A stretch of DNA of 64,000 bases, taken from NCBI GenBank assembly GCA_050944855.1, contig JBMNRU010000014.1, forward strand, positions 1-64,000, in the 5' to 3' direction. Shown piece by piece: positions 29,301 through 44,300 of this stretch; within the stretch, counting starts at the first letter, position 1, and each line of letters starts with the position of its first letter. The stretch is from Lactonifactor sp050944855 (lineage in GTDB: Bacteria; Bacillota; Clostridia; Lachnospirales; Lachnospiraceae). The translations under genes were made by a program, and so were the position numbers. Below the pieces are notes generated by a model, which saw only the letters and a list, made by a program, of their open reading frames with translations, was not told the DNA's origin and ran no database searches.

Positions 29301-32300
29301 TAAAATCCAGTCTCGGTGCATGAAGTACACTCTGCATATCTTCATAATTATGCGGATTTATGGAAGCCTTCGGTACCAGACGAACCATGTACCGATGCAG
29401 TTCTTCTATGTATTCCACTTCCGTATCGTACTGACTCTTCAGGAAATAATCATCCTGTTCCACTACAGCATTGGCCGGTTCTCCGCTCTGGAGCGTACTT
29501 ACATTACGCACCGTCATCTCATAATCCAGAGACTGTCTGCCATTATTGTTCTTTCCGTCCTTACTGTAAGGATCGCCGTTCTCATCCAGTGGAACGATTC
29601 CCTCCGGCAACAGGTTAGAAAGTACAGGAATGACATATTTGCCTCGTCCGCCATAATCATTCAGATCCGGTACAAAGCTTCTGTAATAATAATCATTGCT
29701 TCCGTAAGCCAGATCCGGATAACTCAGCCGCGTATTGCTGGCAGCATCCCAGTAGTGCAGAGCTGCTCCCGCTGTATCAGACCTGATATTCTCCCATACA
29801 AACTGGTTCTCTGCATACATATTAATAGTGAACGGTGTCTCCAATTCCTGATAAAACTCATTAAATTTAGTTTCTGAGGAAGGATTATAGGTGGTTCCAT
29901 CCACATCCTCCTTCAGGGTTTCTGACCAGTGCCGCAGCACCGGCTCGGAAAGCTTGGCAATATTGCCGCTTCTCGCAAAGGTTCTGTTATTCAGCTTAGA
30001 ATCATCACCGTTGGTGGAAACATTCTGCTTGTAAGCAGCAGCCTCTGTTACGGTAAGAGGTACCTCTTCTTTCGGATTTGTATAGGTATCCCCATTGGTA
30101 AACGTATCACAGTAACGATAAAAGCCGTTAACCAAACCGTTAAAACGGTAATCTGCCGTCTTCTGGATTCCATAATCATAAATCTGATAGTAATCCTCGT
30201 TCCATACAGCTTCCTCTCTGGCCGTCTCAGATGTATAAGGCGTCACATAAAGGGTATCAAAATAAGCCTCATTTTCATTCTGGGAATAAACAAGTCCGGT
30301 CAGGTCCACATCCATCCTATAGTGATCCTGCGTTGCTGCCTCAGCTTCATTGTTGTTCCAGAATCTGCTCAAAGAATCCTTAACCTGAATCTCCACTACC
30401 CATGGATATTCATCAGCATCTCTTGTGTAAGTCTTATAGGCATCGTCTTTATAGTAAGTCTCGGCCAAATAAGGATCGAAAGCATTATAAGCAGCCAAAT
30501 GATTTGGCTTTCCGTCATCATAAGACTCATCTGTCGGCCTCTGAAGAATAACAGCTTCATAATCAGCCGGATCGACGATTTCTCCGTTTCCAAAGGTCAC
30601 CTGCACTTTGGACATATCCAGTTCGTTATCCTCTCCCAGAACCGGCATGGTTCCTTTCGGGAATACATAGGTAAATACCACACCGTCCAGATCCCAGTCA
30701 CCGTAGTTCTGCGCCGTCAGACGAGAGATAAACATATCGCCGTACTGTAACTTTGCAGTCTTTTTGTAACCGTCAACAGCCGTGTATTTATTGCCTCCGT
30801 TTATATCTCCGTTGAAATAGAAGTCCGCTTTCTCCTGAGTGCTTTCATTCGGATCTGCCAGGAACTGAGTAGTTCCCTCCAGCCATGCCTTCTGCAGATG
30901 GAGATTATTCTCCGACCACAAAATATTTTCTTTCTTTCCTTCTTCTGAAAGCTGGAAGTCATCGTCGTACGTTTCCACGTCAAGACTGAGATCTTCTTTT
31001 ATATTCCAGGTTCTTCCTCTGATCAGCAGCTGATAATAATCTACCGGTGTAGAGTGTCCTGACACGGTAGGATGCGCTACATCGTTATACAGGAATTCAC
31101 GGACAGAAGTCTTATCCGCGCCCTGGCTGGCCGGAGTTGTCACAAGTACCTTCTGCACTGCACCTGTCTGACAGTCGTCATCAAAGAAGAGACCATTCTT
31201 CCGCTTACTGCTATTGCTCGTTCCCGGAATCTGCGTAGTGGAATTGTTCAAAAATTCTGCTCTGTCGATCTTCTGATCATCCACATAGCTTCTAACACTT
31301 CCATCTTCCTCCAGAATCGGAACCCATTGACCCTCTTCGTTCAGATGAACTGCCTCCTGATAGCCAAAACGAAGTCCCGTAACACCCACGTCGTGGATCA
31401 GGTTATCCATATCCATAGGCTGATTGACCGCTCTCGTTGTCGGATAGGTTCCATACTGCTGGTAGCCCGGCATGTAAATATTGTCACCCTGACTCTCTCC
31501 GTCTTTGAAGGTAGCCATAGGAAGATTGCTCTGATGAGCCGTAGTCGGATAAAGGATCTCAATCCTCTCCTTACGGCTTAAAGCCGCTGTGTGCTCATCA
31601 TTTCTAAAGGTATACGTATAAACAAAGTATTCCGCATCAGAAGCCGGAGACTGACTTGTATCTACCGGTGAAAGCACACCTCTGTCATTATAGGTAGACG
31701 GGTAGGACTGCATTCCGCCGATATCCTCCTGCGTGGTACGATATACCGTAACTGTAGGAGATATACAGTCTTCCGGATCTTTCAGTTCTCCGTTTTCATC
31801 ATACCAGTTAATGATCACATCATCAGGCAGAGAAATCTCTGTCGGCGTTTCTGTCACCGCATCTTTTCCACCCTGAGGCAGCATACTGTCTGGTACGTCC
31901 ACATACTGAATGGGCACCTTATCTATGATCGTAGGCTGATACAGATGTCCCGCACCCAGTGTATCATTGATATCGGTACTTTCTGTACTTACCGGCGAGG
32001 TTACCAGAAGATCTCCCTCATCTGTAGGATTTTTAATGGAAGCGGAAGCAGTTGCCTGTTTTGTCTCCATGTCTCCAACAGACAGACTGACCTTATTATA
32101 CCAGGTATCCTGCGGTCTGTAGGAGGCCAAAGTCTTGGCACCCTCAGCTATTGTCGTACGTCCGTTCTCATCCGTGTACAGACTGTCAGGAGCAAACGCC
32201 TCGCTCTTGAAATCAGCTACTACCATACGGCGGTACACGATCTGTCTGGCAATGTTGCCAATCACATAATAATCCGTATCGTCAATTTCCTCATTCGGAT

Positions 32301-35300
32301 CGTTCGGATCGGTTTCATCCAATATTGGTTCATGGTCATGAGCCAGTTCCTCACGAACCGTTACATGATAATTGTAGCTGTAGTAACTTGGGTCATGGGC
32401 CTCGTCAATATTCTGCCATGCACTGATACCCTGCATTTCTACCGGATCCAGATATACATATCCGTCTCCGCTCTCAGGATCAGAAGAATTCAGCCCGCTG
32501 TATTCCCATTTAATTCTGGCAACGTCACGAGGATCCACCTTTTTGTAGGTTCCATCTTCTGCCTGATAGGTTCCATCCGGATGTACCAGTGTCCATCCAT
32601 CCTGATGTTCTCTTATCTTATCCCGATCTGCGGGATCGTAAGCATCATCACTCCAGTCAGCCCGTACGGTTCCGTCTGCATTCAAATCCTGACGGAGCTG
32701 TACCAGCCGCACGGCTTCTTTCTCGTTTCCTGCTCCGTCCGTATACTTGATAACAGGAAGTTCATTTAAGAAGAAGCCCTGCAGAGAAAGAATATCTTTA
32801 TCTTTCTGATTGATCAGACTGTTATTGCTCTTAATATTTCCGCTGATAAAGTCTACCATCGCCGTTATTCTGGTACTGGTATGCTTCGTATCGTTGCGGA
32901 AGGTACCGTCGGTATTTATCAGCTTGCCCGCATCATTAAGTGCAGGATTCGTCGGTTCTCCCACGGTAATAATGGTCGGTGATGTATCTACCGGGTCTTT
33001 TGCCTCAATCCGGATATTCGGCGGCACTGTCGGCCCATACATCTTCTTTCCGCCGGAACGGATCACAGCCTCTGTAGGCTTTAATTCATAGCCGTCCAAA
33101 TCTTCCCTTGCCGCTGTGGTATCTGTTGGTTTACAGCGCAGATAGCTTACCGTTCCGGAACCGTTTATCCTAATCTGCTCCTGAACTGCCGGTGAAGTAG
33201 GCGTAAGCTTTCTGTCAAACGCTTTTTCCGTATAATTATCAGCGGTACTCATATAATTCTCGCTGTTTCCTACCTGGGAGATCAATGGCGTATCCGTGAA
33301 ATAATAAGGATAATGGCCATGATTCAGCTGTGCTCCCGCGTAAACAAGAGCATCTTCCACCGTATCACCTGCCAGATCCGGCACGATATTGCCATCTTCC
33401 GGCGCAGACTCTGCCTCCAGTACAATCAAAAGCCGGAATCCCTTGTTTATCTTCAGGGTTCCATTCAGCTGGAATACCAGAGAACGTACCGCCTTTTCCT
33501 CTGCATCCGCTGCAGATGCACCTTTCAACAGCGAGAAGAATGTGGTGAGGTGCGGACGTTCCTGACCGGTGTAAAGATCCGTCAATTCCGTATTCTCCGG
33601 AACAATGGTATAGCTGCCGTCAGATTCCAGACTGTCAGGATCATATACCGTAAAGTCACTCAGTGATGCATCGGTAGCCATATCCGTCATCACAGGATTT
33701 CCATCGCTGTCTAAAACTACATTTCCGTATTTATCAATCTCTTCATTCTGACCCATCGGCAGCCAGTCAGGCATATATACCCAACGGGCAATTCTTGTAC
33801 CCTCCGGCGCATCAAACCGAATCACCGGATTATGCAGTTCCGCGTTCTCTCTGAGGGTATCCTTCTGATTAATGGCCGTTACATAATAGTTAATTCGATC
33901 ACCGGGCATCAGTCTGGTCAGATCCGTAATGCTTTCCGGATCATTGGTCGGATCAGGATCTGAATTCTTTTCGTTATAGTCTTCTGCCATCGGCACATGA
34001 TTCTTGCCGTCATCCTGATAGCTGGCCGTCAGATCAGTGGCAACCGTTTCATTCTCATCCAACAGATAAGGCTGACGATTGACTGCCAGATCAATCTTAG
34101 AAGCTCTGTTGTAGAAAGAAAGTCTCTCCTGGCCGCTTATATCAATATTACGGTCTGTCCGATAGTAATCAATGCCGTTGACACCCGCTGTATGAAGATT
34201 CAGCGCTGCGTTATCGTAAATATACTTACACAGTGCCAAAGGATCGGTCTCCACCGTAGGCGTACTGGTATAATCCCAATCGGTATTTTCCTTTCCTGTC
34301 TTCGTATCATACAGACGATCTACAAAAATACCGGAGAATCTCAGATCTGCCGGAAGTTTGGTCAGATCTGTCGTTCCGTCTTCATTGGTAAACTCTTCAT
34401 TCAGACGGTCTCCTCCCCGCTCTCCGGTGAGAGTTGCTGTTCCGTATTCATTCGGTGCAAAATACCGTTCTTTGTTCTTTTCTGTTTCAATCAGCCATGG
34501 TGTCCTCACTTCCAGCTTGAAATCCAGTGACTGAATACTCTTCTGGAGATACGTCTGATCTTTTACTTTCACGTTGAGAACAGGACCATAACTTCCATCA
34601 CCCTGGTCTACCGAATCCAGTTCTCCGTCGTCAAACATCTGCAGGATATCGATCCGATAGTACATAGCCTTGTCTTTTGATGCGGCCTGATCGCCGTTTT
34701 CATCTGCAAGAGTTACATACTTATCCCACTTAGCTTTCGCTGCGTTGCGCTCTGTCTCTGTATCACCCAGTATATAGTCCAGTATCTCTTTCTTCAGATC
34801 ATAATCATAGAGAGTGCCTGACGCATCTTTCTGATCCGCCTTCGTAGCCAGATGAAGAACAAAGGATGTAATACCAAAGCGATGCAGCGAATCCAAAGTT
34901 CCCGCTTCATCCTTTATAAGATCCACAAACTGAATCGGAATCAGAAGTTCCCGGGTACGGAAACCTTCCGGCATCACATTATGATAACTCAGCTGGTCAT
35001 AATATACTCCGCTGGCATCATGGCCCACTGCATCCTCGCCTTCTCCGCGGATGGACTTAACTGTAGTGTTTTCTGCCCACAGGCGGAACTCGATCTCCTC
35101 CGGAGTCAGATTATCGGCTTCATAATCGTAGGTTCCTTTCTCCGGATTCGACTGCGCCGGTATGGTATCCACATGAATCTGCGCTGTCGGAGCTGCTCTT
35201 CTCGCCCACCAATAGGCATTGGCCGCACTGTGGATTCCGGTAAGGTTGCCATAGCCATCATAAGTATCACCCCAGCGTCCGCCAATGCTCGGCGTATAAC

Positions 35301-38300
35301 CTAACTGTTCAGTGGTATTGTAGGTGGTAGTAGCGCTGGATCTGTTATACCGGTCTTTGGCTGCCGTACCATCCAGAACAGAGAATCTGTCTCCCCGGAA
35401 TAACGGCACGGAATCATGTACGTATATATCCGCCAACACATCGTCCACATTACCGAAACAGTAAAAGTCAGGATTTGTGTTGTTATCATAATTTGCTCTT
35501 GGCTCTACCCCTATGTATTCTGTGGTCTCATCTGCATGACCGGGCAGATTTAGTGCTGTCATGACAATCTTAACCGGATACTCATCTTTTTTCAGCATGA
35601 CCACATTGCTCTTATCAGGATCCATACCCTGGTTATTTTCCGCAATGCTGGTATCTGCATCAGAAAGCTGACCGTTGGATGTTTCCAGATCAACCGGATA
35701 TCCGTCCAGATCAGTTTCTCCTATGATTCCTTTTGACGCATCATTGGTCTCATAGCGGAACAGAACCTTACCCGCCATATTCTCATCTAATGTCTCATTA
35801 TAAAATTCACTTCGCGGCAATACCACTTCCCGCTGTGTTCCGTCTTTATCTTGAATAGTAACGACAATCTGGCTTACATAAGGCTCCATCTTCGCCGCTA
35901 CTTCAATATAACGGCTAAAGAATCCCTTATGCCATCCGTCCTCTCTGGTAATCGCCGGAAGGGTATCCGTAAGGTCTACCCGATCCACATGGCTGACTTT
36001 TCCATTCCACTCATGATTATAAGCACCATAGTAAGCATCGCTAACCGTGTTGGTCATCTGGTTAACTCCCAGCGTATAAGCTCGCAGTCCACCGTATACC
36101 GGTACATTTCCATTATCATAGAATGTTCTTCCGGAGTCCGCCCTTACAAAATCGGTGCTAATATCTCCGCCGGCAGGTGCATACATCTGGTATCCCTGAG
36201 ATGCGCCTAATCCCTTATCACTTCGAGGATCCGGCGGGTATACCGTCACAGATACATCCTCATAAAGATGTCCTGCATGAGATGCTCTCAGATGCATATC
36301 ATATTCTGTCCAACAGGTATAGGCGCTACAATGTGTATGCGCATTATAGTAATAATACCACTCATTATAGGACCAGTCGCTCTTGGTTTTCTGAGGAGAA
36401 CCACTATCCGTACGGACTACCGTTACGTCATCCTGAGGACGCACGTTTGCGGCTTCTTTCGCAGGATTTCCCTGGCTGTCCACCGTACCAAACTGATTTC
36501 CGATCTGGATCGTAGTGCTCACCCGTGCACTCTGAGATCCGGAGCGGATCAGACGTCCTGCCAGTTCGATGGAATGACGGGTATTCTGATTGCCCTGATC
36601 TGTATCTGCCCATGGAGTCACCGGTGCATCATGCATTTCCGGATCAAACGGTTCTCTATACCAGTTACCTTCATCGGCTGCAATCACCCGTCCCAAATTT
36701 TCCACTGTTCCATCAGAAGCCTTCGTGTTAATAGACAAATTCAGAACCACATAATCAATCTTTCCGGAATCTACGGATACAGAAGGTGATTTGTAATAAT
36801 GGTTGCTGGTAGCTGTTGTCTCAGTTAAAAGCTGCGGATTATACGCAGGCAGAACCGGATTGGCATTGTCGAAGGTCGGTTTCGCACTGACCAGATTGAT
36901 ACGGAACCAGTCATTTTCATCCTCATAAGCCACATTCGTCTCCGAATAAGAAGTATACTTATGGGCTACTCCGCCTCTGCCATCGTGATTATTTGCCGTT
37001 TCGATGCCGGCAGATACCCCATTTGTCAACGCGGCCTGATCCGGTCCCACAGAAGCTGCCTTATGATAATTCAGTGCATTTCCTCGCCAATCACTTTTAT
37101 TTATCGTCGCGGTGGAACCATCTGTATAATGAATGGTCACATAGTTTAAGAAAGGTTTCAGGGCCGGACGCAGCTTCAGATAATAAGAGTCAAATCTGTC
37201 TGCATCTACTTCCAGCTTCATATCCACATTGGCAGAAGCATTATAATCCTGCAGTATCGTTCCATTTCCGATTAAAAGGTCATCATAACAGCCATCCGAA
37301 GGCGCTGCTGTCTGCCCGTTGACTACTGCGCTCTGTGCTTCATGCCACCACTGGCGCATATCCACGGTATAGGCAGCCATGGCCTTATACCCTGCTTCCA
37401 GATTGGTATTTTCATGATAATCATTCGTATAGCCGCTGCCGGCATAATACATGCCGGTCCTTGCCGGATCATCGGATACTGTCTCGTTATCAAAACGCCT
37501 GCTTGTATTTCCACTGTCGATCAATGCCGCACTCAGGGTAGTATCAAAGAACAGACGGGGAACAGAAATGAACGATCTGTCATTATCCTGACGTTCAATG
37601 CCAACGGTTACGTTCTCATCCTTCTCCTCTTCACTGACTACCTGCGCGTATGTATGATGATACAAAAATCCTCTAAACTCGCCATCTGTATAAGCGGTTT
37701 GATCCATCGGCTTGTCACTGATACCGATAAATACTATTGACTGGCTGTCGGGAATCGTTCCGGCCACACTGGTATTCATCGTTTCCTCTGTCCGGTTTGG
37801 TTTAAAGTTCCGACCTTCTAAGGTCACTTCACCCACATTCTGGATTCCCGCACTTTCCACGATCCAGTCACGGCTGATTAAAAGGTCACCTGTTTTTAAC
37901 TGGTAAAGTCCCTCAGCCAGAGTTCCCGGATTGCGATTATCGCCTGTTTCCCTTGTAATCGTTCCTGTGGCTGTCTGGGTACCGTTTTTAAATACACAAA
38001 CGGTATAGCTGTCATTTTCATAAATCTCTTTATTTTCTGCTCCTTTTAAGGCCGCATCCTCTAAGCGGAATGCTTCCTTTTCAAGAGCCGCTGCTTCTAT
38101 GGCATCAGCCTCGTCGCCAGTCGCTAAAAGTTCTTCCGCTCTGGTTCGCATCTCGGCTGCCTTTGTGTTCCACTCATCGACCGTCTTCTGACGCTGTTCG
38201 GTCTCCTCCTCTTCCAGTGCACTGTGGTCTCTTGTAACCTGCACATAGGTATTCTCCGGATCGTCCTTATCGCGGAAAATAATGGTATCGATCTGGGCCT

Positions 38301-41300
38301 GGTCAAACAATTCCTTGCGGATCACCATATCCATCACATGAATACCCCTGTGAGCCTCATCGCCGTCATCGGCTCCGCTCATCTCCGGTTTCAGGATAAA
38401 ATGGAAATCCTGCATTCTGGAAATACTGTCATTGGTCAGACGATAGATAGACTGATACTCTCTCGCATAAGGCACATACGTCCACTTCGTATTCTGGCTG
38501 ATACTGCCGCCATAGGTTCCATATGTATTATAAATATCTGTATTTCCGGCCCGGTATCCGCTGCTGCCATTCCATCCGTAATTACTGAGGGTATTGCCCA
38601 CACCACCGGAATTTCCTGTATAAATCGGACGGTTATAATAGCCCAGTTCAGCCATCTGCGCCGGACGGGGATCCTTGATAATAAAGCATGCTGAACTAAA
38701 CCGCGCGTTTTGCTCGGCCGTTGTTAGCGGGTCAATCTGAATATCCGTACCTGCCACATAGTCAATAAAGCTGTCCTGTGCCGGCAGGCTGTTATTAATC
38801 TGTCCGGCATTCCAGATATCCTGACGAGTATCCGAATCTGCATAACGGGTGATCTCACCAAAGAAATCTAAAATACCCATATCTGCTTTATCTCTCACAT
38901 CGGAAGAAAATCTGGAAAATTCAATCTCCACTTTCCACGGATGGGGCACATAACCTCTCCAGCTTTCTTCTGTCAATAAAGCTCCGCTCTCATTTTGCTT
39001 CTCTTCGTTCAGCTGATCCAGATATTTCTTTGGTATTTCATAGACAAATGGATCTCCATTTTCATCCTTCTTCGTCAGATCGGTAATCCGGATCGCCTTA
39101 ATATCTGCAAGGCCATCGTTATAAGCTTCCTCCCAGGCATTGGAGGCTGCCATTTCCAGTACCTCAGCCTCTGTCTTCTCCACTGCCGGAAGATGATTAG
39201 ACTCTCCGGTAACCGGATCTGTCTCATCAAGAATTACATTATAATTTCCATTTTCCAGTTTTTCTGCACGCAGGAAATTAGCACTGTCTTTATAACCGAC
39301 AAACTTATGATTTCCAATCAGATTTTCATCAAACCGGATTCCCGTCAGATCAAAGCCTCTCCATTGTTCATCTTCCACATTGGTAGGCGTAGTTTCCGTA
39401 TTCATTGGGAAAGTGATCGTATAGCGGGGAGCAGACATGGCACTGTTGGAATTATTGCCAAGATATGCTCTGTAACTGATTCCCCGGCTGCTGTTTCCGC
39501 CTGCTGGCATAGGATCCGGTGCCGGCACGATCGGCGTAACGCTGTCATAAGAAGCAGTCAGTGTCTTTAATTCTCCGTCATAATCAGCGCCCGGATTGTC
39601 TGTGCTCTCCGGCTGGGACGGATCCGGTCTGTTTTCTTTTTTCGAATACAGATCTGTGGTAGGCGCAGAAGGAACCAAACGCATGCTGGCCTGATTCTTC
39701 ACGATGGCAAAGTCATAGGAAGTATCCGGATCATATTTCTGATTTTCCAGCTCCGTCTCATCCTTCCAGGTAGCCTGAAGCGTTAAAGTATCTATCTTTT
39801 CCCAGGAAGTGCTTCCGTCCTCATTCTTGATCTCATTATATAAATATCCTGCCGGAGTACCGTAAAAACGCACTCTCGTCATAATACTGGAAGTTCCGCC
39901 ATCCTGATTCTTTACACGGATCCGCACTGTCTTAGGCCGCTCGATCGACTTATCGCCCAGAGCCTCACTGTTCCACATGCTCTTCGTTACGACAACCTTA
40001 TCTGCTACATGTTTCACCTTCCCGGTGATCGGATCTGTCACATCTTTAAACTGAACACAGCAGCCTTCTTCGCCATATTTTACAGGAATCGAAACCGTCT
40101 TACCGGTTCCATATTCTTCAATTTCAATAGAAAGGATCTCTTCTGTATAATTCATGGAAGGAATCTCGATCTGGTTCAGGAAAAATCCGGTATCGCCGCG
40201 AACCACAGTGCCGTCTTCCTGTTCAAGAGGAGGTGCCAGACCGAAAGGCAGTTCCGCTGTAAGCTCCGCCTCTTCCATCTTAGAATAACTCATATTGCGC
40301 AAAAGCACATCGAAATAAGCACCATTCGCCTGCATATCTGTCTCAATCGTTCCATTAAGGGAACCAAGACTTCTTCCGTTATAAGGCTGTACATCTACCT
40401 GCGGCTTACTGGTTTCTATCCGCAGCTTGGCTTCCGCTGCACTTATAGAGGTACTGAAGCTTCCATCCTGTTTTGTCTCATATAATTCATTAAAGGAAGC
40501 CCTTACCGTCAAAGCACTGGAGCTGGAATAGTTTTCATCGCCGGTATCGGCATCTATTGTCTTCGTATAGTATCTGCCTGTCGGAATACCATGTACCTGA
40601 ATCCAGCCAAGCTTACTTTGATTCTCAATTTTGGCATTATAAGCACTGAGCTCAACATTGAATTCCGCAGGATGTTGAATACCTCCGGGAATCGGAGCCG
40701 TTTGTGTGCCGTACCACTGCTCTTTTGTCAGATCCAGCACACCATTTTTTATAAAGTAATCTGCTGTGACAGAAGCCTGTAACACTGTTTTCTGACCATT
40801 TTCATCCAGCAGGAATACTTCATAGTTATCCGTATCATTGATCCGTTCAATGACAAAAGTTCTGGGCAGCGTATTATTCAGCTGTTCTTCTTCCGTCCGG
40901 AAATCCGCGATCGTAATCTTTTCAATTCCCAGCTTTCCATTTCTGGTTGCATTACCCACAAAATTTGCATTAGAAACAAAGCGGGTAGCATCATAACCCA
41001 CTATATCACGGACTACATTGCCCGATTCATCCATATATGGCACATTTTCAGAAAGTGGAATCTCTACTTTCATGACTCCGTTATACATACGGGTCGGTCC
41101 GTTATTATAAAGCTGCACCTGATAATAACTTCCTTCCGCATCCCTGGATGTCTCGCGGATTCCGCCGTCTACTGTCAGTCCGTCACCCTGGATAGGGAAA
41201 TTGAAATTGTTGGTGTTGTAATCGTAATAATTATATCTGGAAAGATAACCGGAATCACTTCCTACGGTTCCCTTGGACTGTACGATCACCTTTGGCGCCG

Positions 41301-44300
41301 CCTTTTGCGGACGGAAAGAAGCATGGTGTCCCCAACTTTCCGTTCTTCTCTGATTATCCGGAAGATCTTCATCCTCCGGATCATAAGGTGCGGTCTTAAA
41401 TTCTGCTGTTGCAGTCAGCAGCTGGGGCACCTGGCTTGTCTCATTATATGTACTTAAGTCTCCTTTGAATGTAATAAAGTTCTGATTATTTCCATTGGTC
41501 AGTGTCTTTGTACTTCCATAGTATACCGAATACTCCAGATCAAAAGCTCCCAGCACGAATTCGGTATTTGCAGGCATTTCTGCTGCCACCAGATCCTTCA
41601 GCACAATATTATGATCTGTACCCGCCGCATACAGCTTAAGATCCTCCTCGGAAAGTACAATGCTGCTGCCGGAAATCACATTTCCTGCTGCATCTTTCGC
41701 AAAATCACTGCTGTATAAGGTAAGAGAAGCACCTTCTCCATAATCAAACATGGTCGGATCTAAAATAACTTCCGTAGCAACAAAGCCCTTATTTTCCTGG
41801 TTGAGAGGGAAGTCCCCGTGGAGAACCGGACCTATCAGATCGCTGTAACTCTCTGATGACTGGTTATACCCTGTTCCGCTTCGTCCATTACGAATTCTGT
41901 CACCATAGGTAAATTTAAAGCTGTGCTGGTAACGGTCATAATTTTCCGGATGACTCTCATAACGATAAACTTCACCCAAAGGTACATCAGCGATATCATT
42001 AGAATTTACACTGGAGGAAGCAGAATTTCCGTTTCCGCTTACTGTAATATCCTCAAAAACAGACTGTACTTCAACATAAGGATGCGGACGCACTACCATC
42101 ATAGAAGCACTAACCGGAGCATGATTGATTCTGGGCACCTCCTGGTTGCTTTCAAAATTCCAGTGTTCCGAGCGTCCAAATACTGCGGTAGAAGTCAGAT
42201 ATTCCTGACCAGAATACAAAACATCTTCCGTATAAATATTCGTCTGGCCCTTTACGATCACCTTCAGCCCGCGTTCCTTATAATTCACATCGGAAGAATG
42301 GTAATAACAGCCATCGGGATTCGTACAACCACCCGTATCCTTATTAATATTGGTAAAATAAAGCCGAATAGAAGCCACTGCTCCTATATCTTCAGAGATC
42401 TTTTCAATATCTTCCTGCGTGATCCGCAGTCCATCGTCAGTAATAAAATGACTAATCTCCTGCTCAGGATCCCCGGTGATATCGCCACTTATCCGTCGGT
42501 AATATACAACCGTATTGTCGGCACTTCCATCTGCCTTATCTGCTGCACCGACAAACTCAATCTGATAAATTTCTTTGCACTTGTCCAACTGTTCCTTTGG
42601 CACAAACAGTTCCTCAAAAATAAAGCCCTTTTCGCCTGAATCTGTATGCTCCACCGGCAATTCAATGGACAGATCACTCTCCATCATAATCTGATTGTCA
42701 TGGAGACTGCTTCCCACATAATAGTGGAATTCTTTCACATGACGGTTAAAAGGTACCCGAATCGACGCAGCATGCTGACTGATTCCCATCAGCGCACGAT
42801 CGCCGTTGATACCTGCAGTGGGATCAGCCGGATCCGGCTGGTCTGCCTCGTAGGACGCATCCGCATAGATCCACGGAGAATTAGAGGAAACAACACGCAG
42901 AATATGCTGATCTCCATGACAGCCATATGGATGATTTTCCAGTCTTAGCTGACTGCCGTTGCCGATACTCGTATGGTTTGTCCGCTCCGGACGGAGTGCT
43001 GTAGTTCGAAACTCTGCGGTAGCTCTAAAATCACCATCCGTAGTCGTTTTTCCAAAAAGATCTACATAAACGGACCCTTTCGGTACACTTCCCTGGAAAT
43101 CATTAAATTCAATTTCTATGGAAGTAGGTGCCACAATCTTCTGGTTCGTCCATGTGGCAGGATCAATAATCGTTCCGTAACCGGCCACATCACGGCTGAT
43201 AATATCCTTCAGATCAATCGTTACTTTTGTTTTATTCGCAGGATCTGCCTGTGTATATCCTTCTACAATCAATTGTTTTATGCCGCCGGTATACGCCTCA
43301 TGTCCCTCACTGATCCGGACACCGGATACCAGATACCCATCCGGACGATTATGCTTATCCGTATCGATTCTGGCTTTTATATTCATCTGCAGAATGGCTC
43401 CTGCAAGCCTGGATTCACTCGCTGTATACAAATCATGACGGATAAAATAGCTTTCTCCCGGATATACCGTGGCGATATCATAGGTTCGGCTGGCACGTCC
43501 GCCTGTCTTATCCCTGTATTGATAATAATAGGGGTTCCAATGAGCGGTACCATACTGATCATAAGAGGTATATCCTGCCTCAGATTCAGGAATCAAAGTC
43601 CAAAGTCCTGTATTCTCCGGCAGAGAACCGTCTGTTGCCTGGTAAGCATTCAAATCTACTCTTGGCTCCGGATCCACAGCGTATTTGGTAGCTGTCTTCG
43701 TCACTTTTGTAATCAGGGTTCCCTGTGATGCTGATGCCTCAAAAATTCCTTTCAGCGGAAGATTCTTCTCAAACACATTCGCTTGCCCATAAATCATAAA
43801 GAGAGCTCTGGTGTCTTCTGTCTTGGCATCGCCGATCTCGTCCTCTGTAGCCCTGGGCGCAGTCATATCCTCCGGCAGATTTTTTACTTCCATCCTAATA
43901 TGGGAAAGATTTTCCACACCATACGCCTTCAAGTCATCTTTCGTAAAAGTAAGTATTTTAGAAGAAGACATAAACGGCTTCAATTCATCATAACTGAAAA
44001 CCTTGTCCGGAGTATCCGGATCCGAACTGTCCGCATCAAATATAGCAAAAGATACCAGCTGCGTACGTGTCTCATTTTCTGCTTCGGAAGCATTCGGATC
44101 ATATTCCTGCACAAAACTCAAATCAAAATCCAAATGTTCAAACACAAACCCACAATGCCCTTTGCGGAGATTTACTGTATCACTGTCATTCTTCGCCGTA
44201 AAGGGGATATCCAGGTCGATCGTACCTTCCTCCATGATAGAAGTAGAACGGTTACCCATATACACCCCATACCGATAGGGCACATCATATGGCACCGCTA

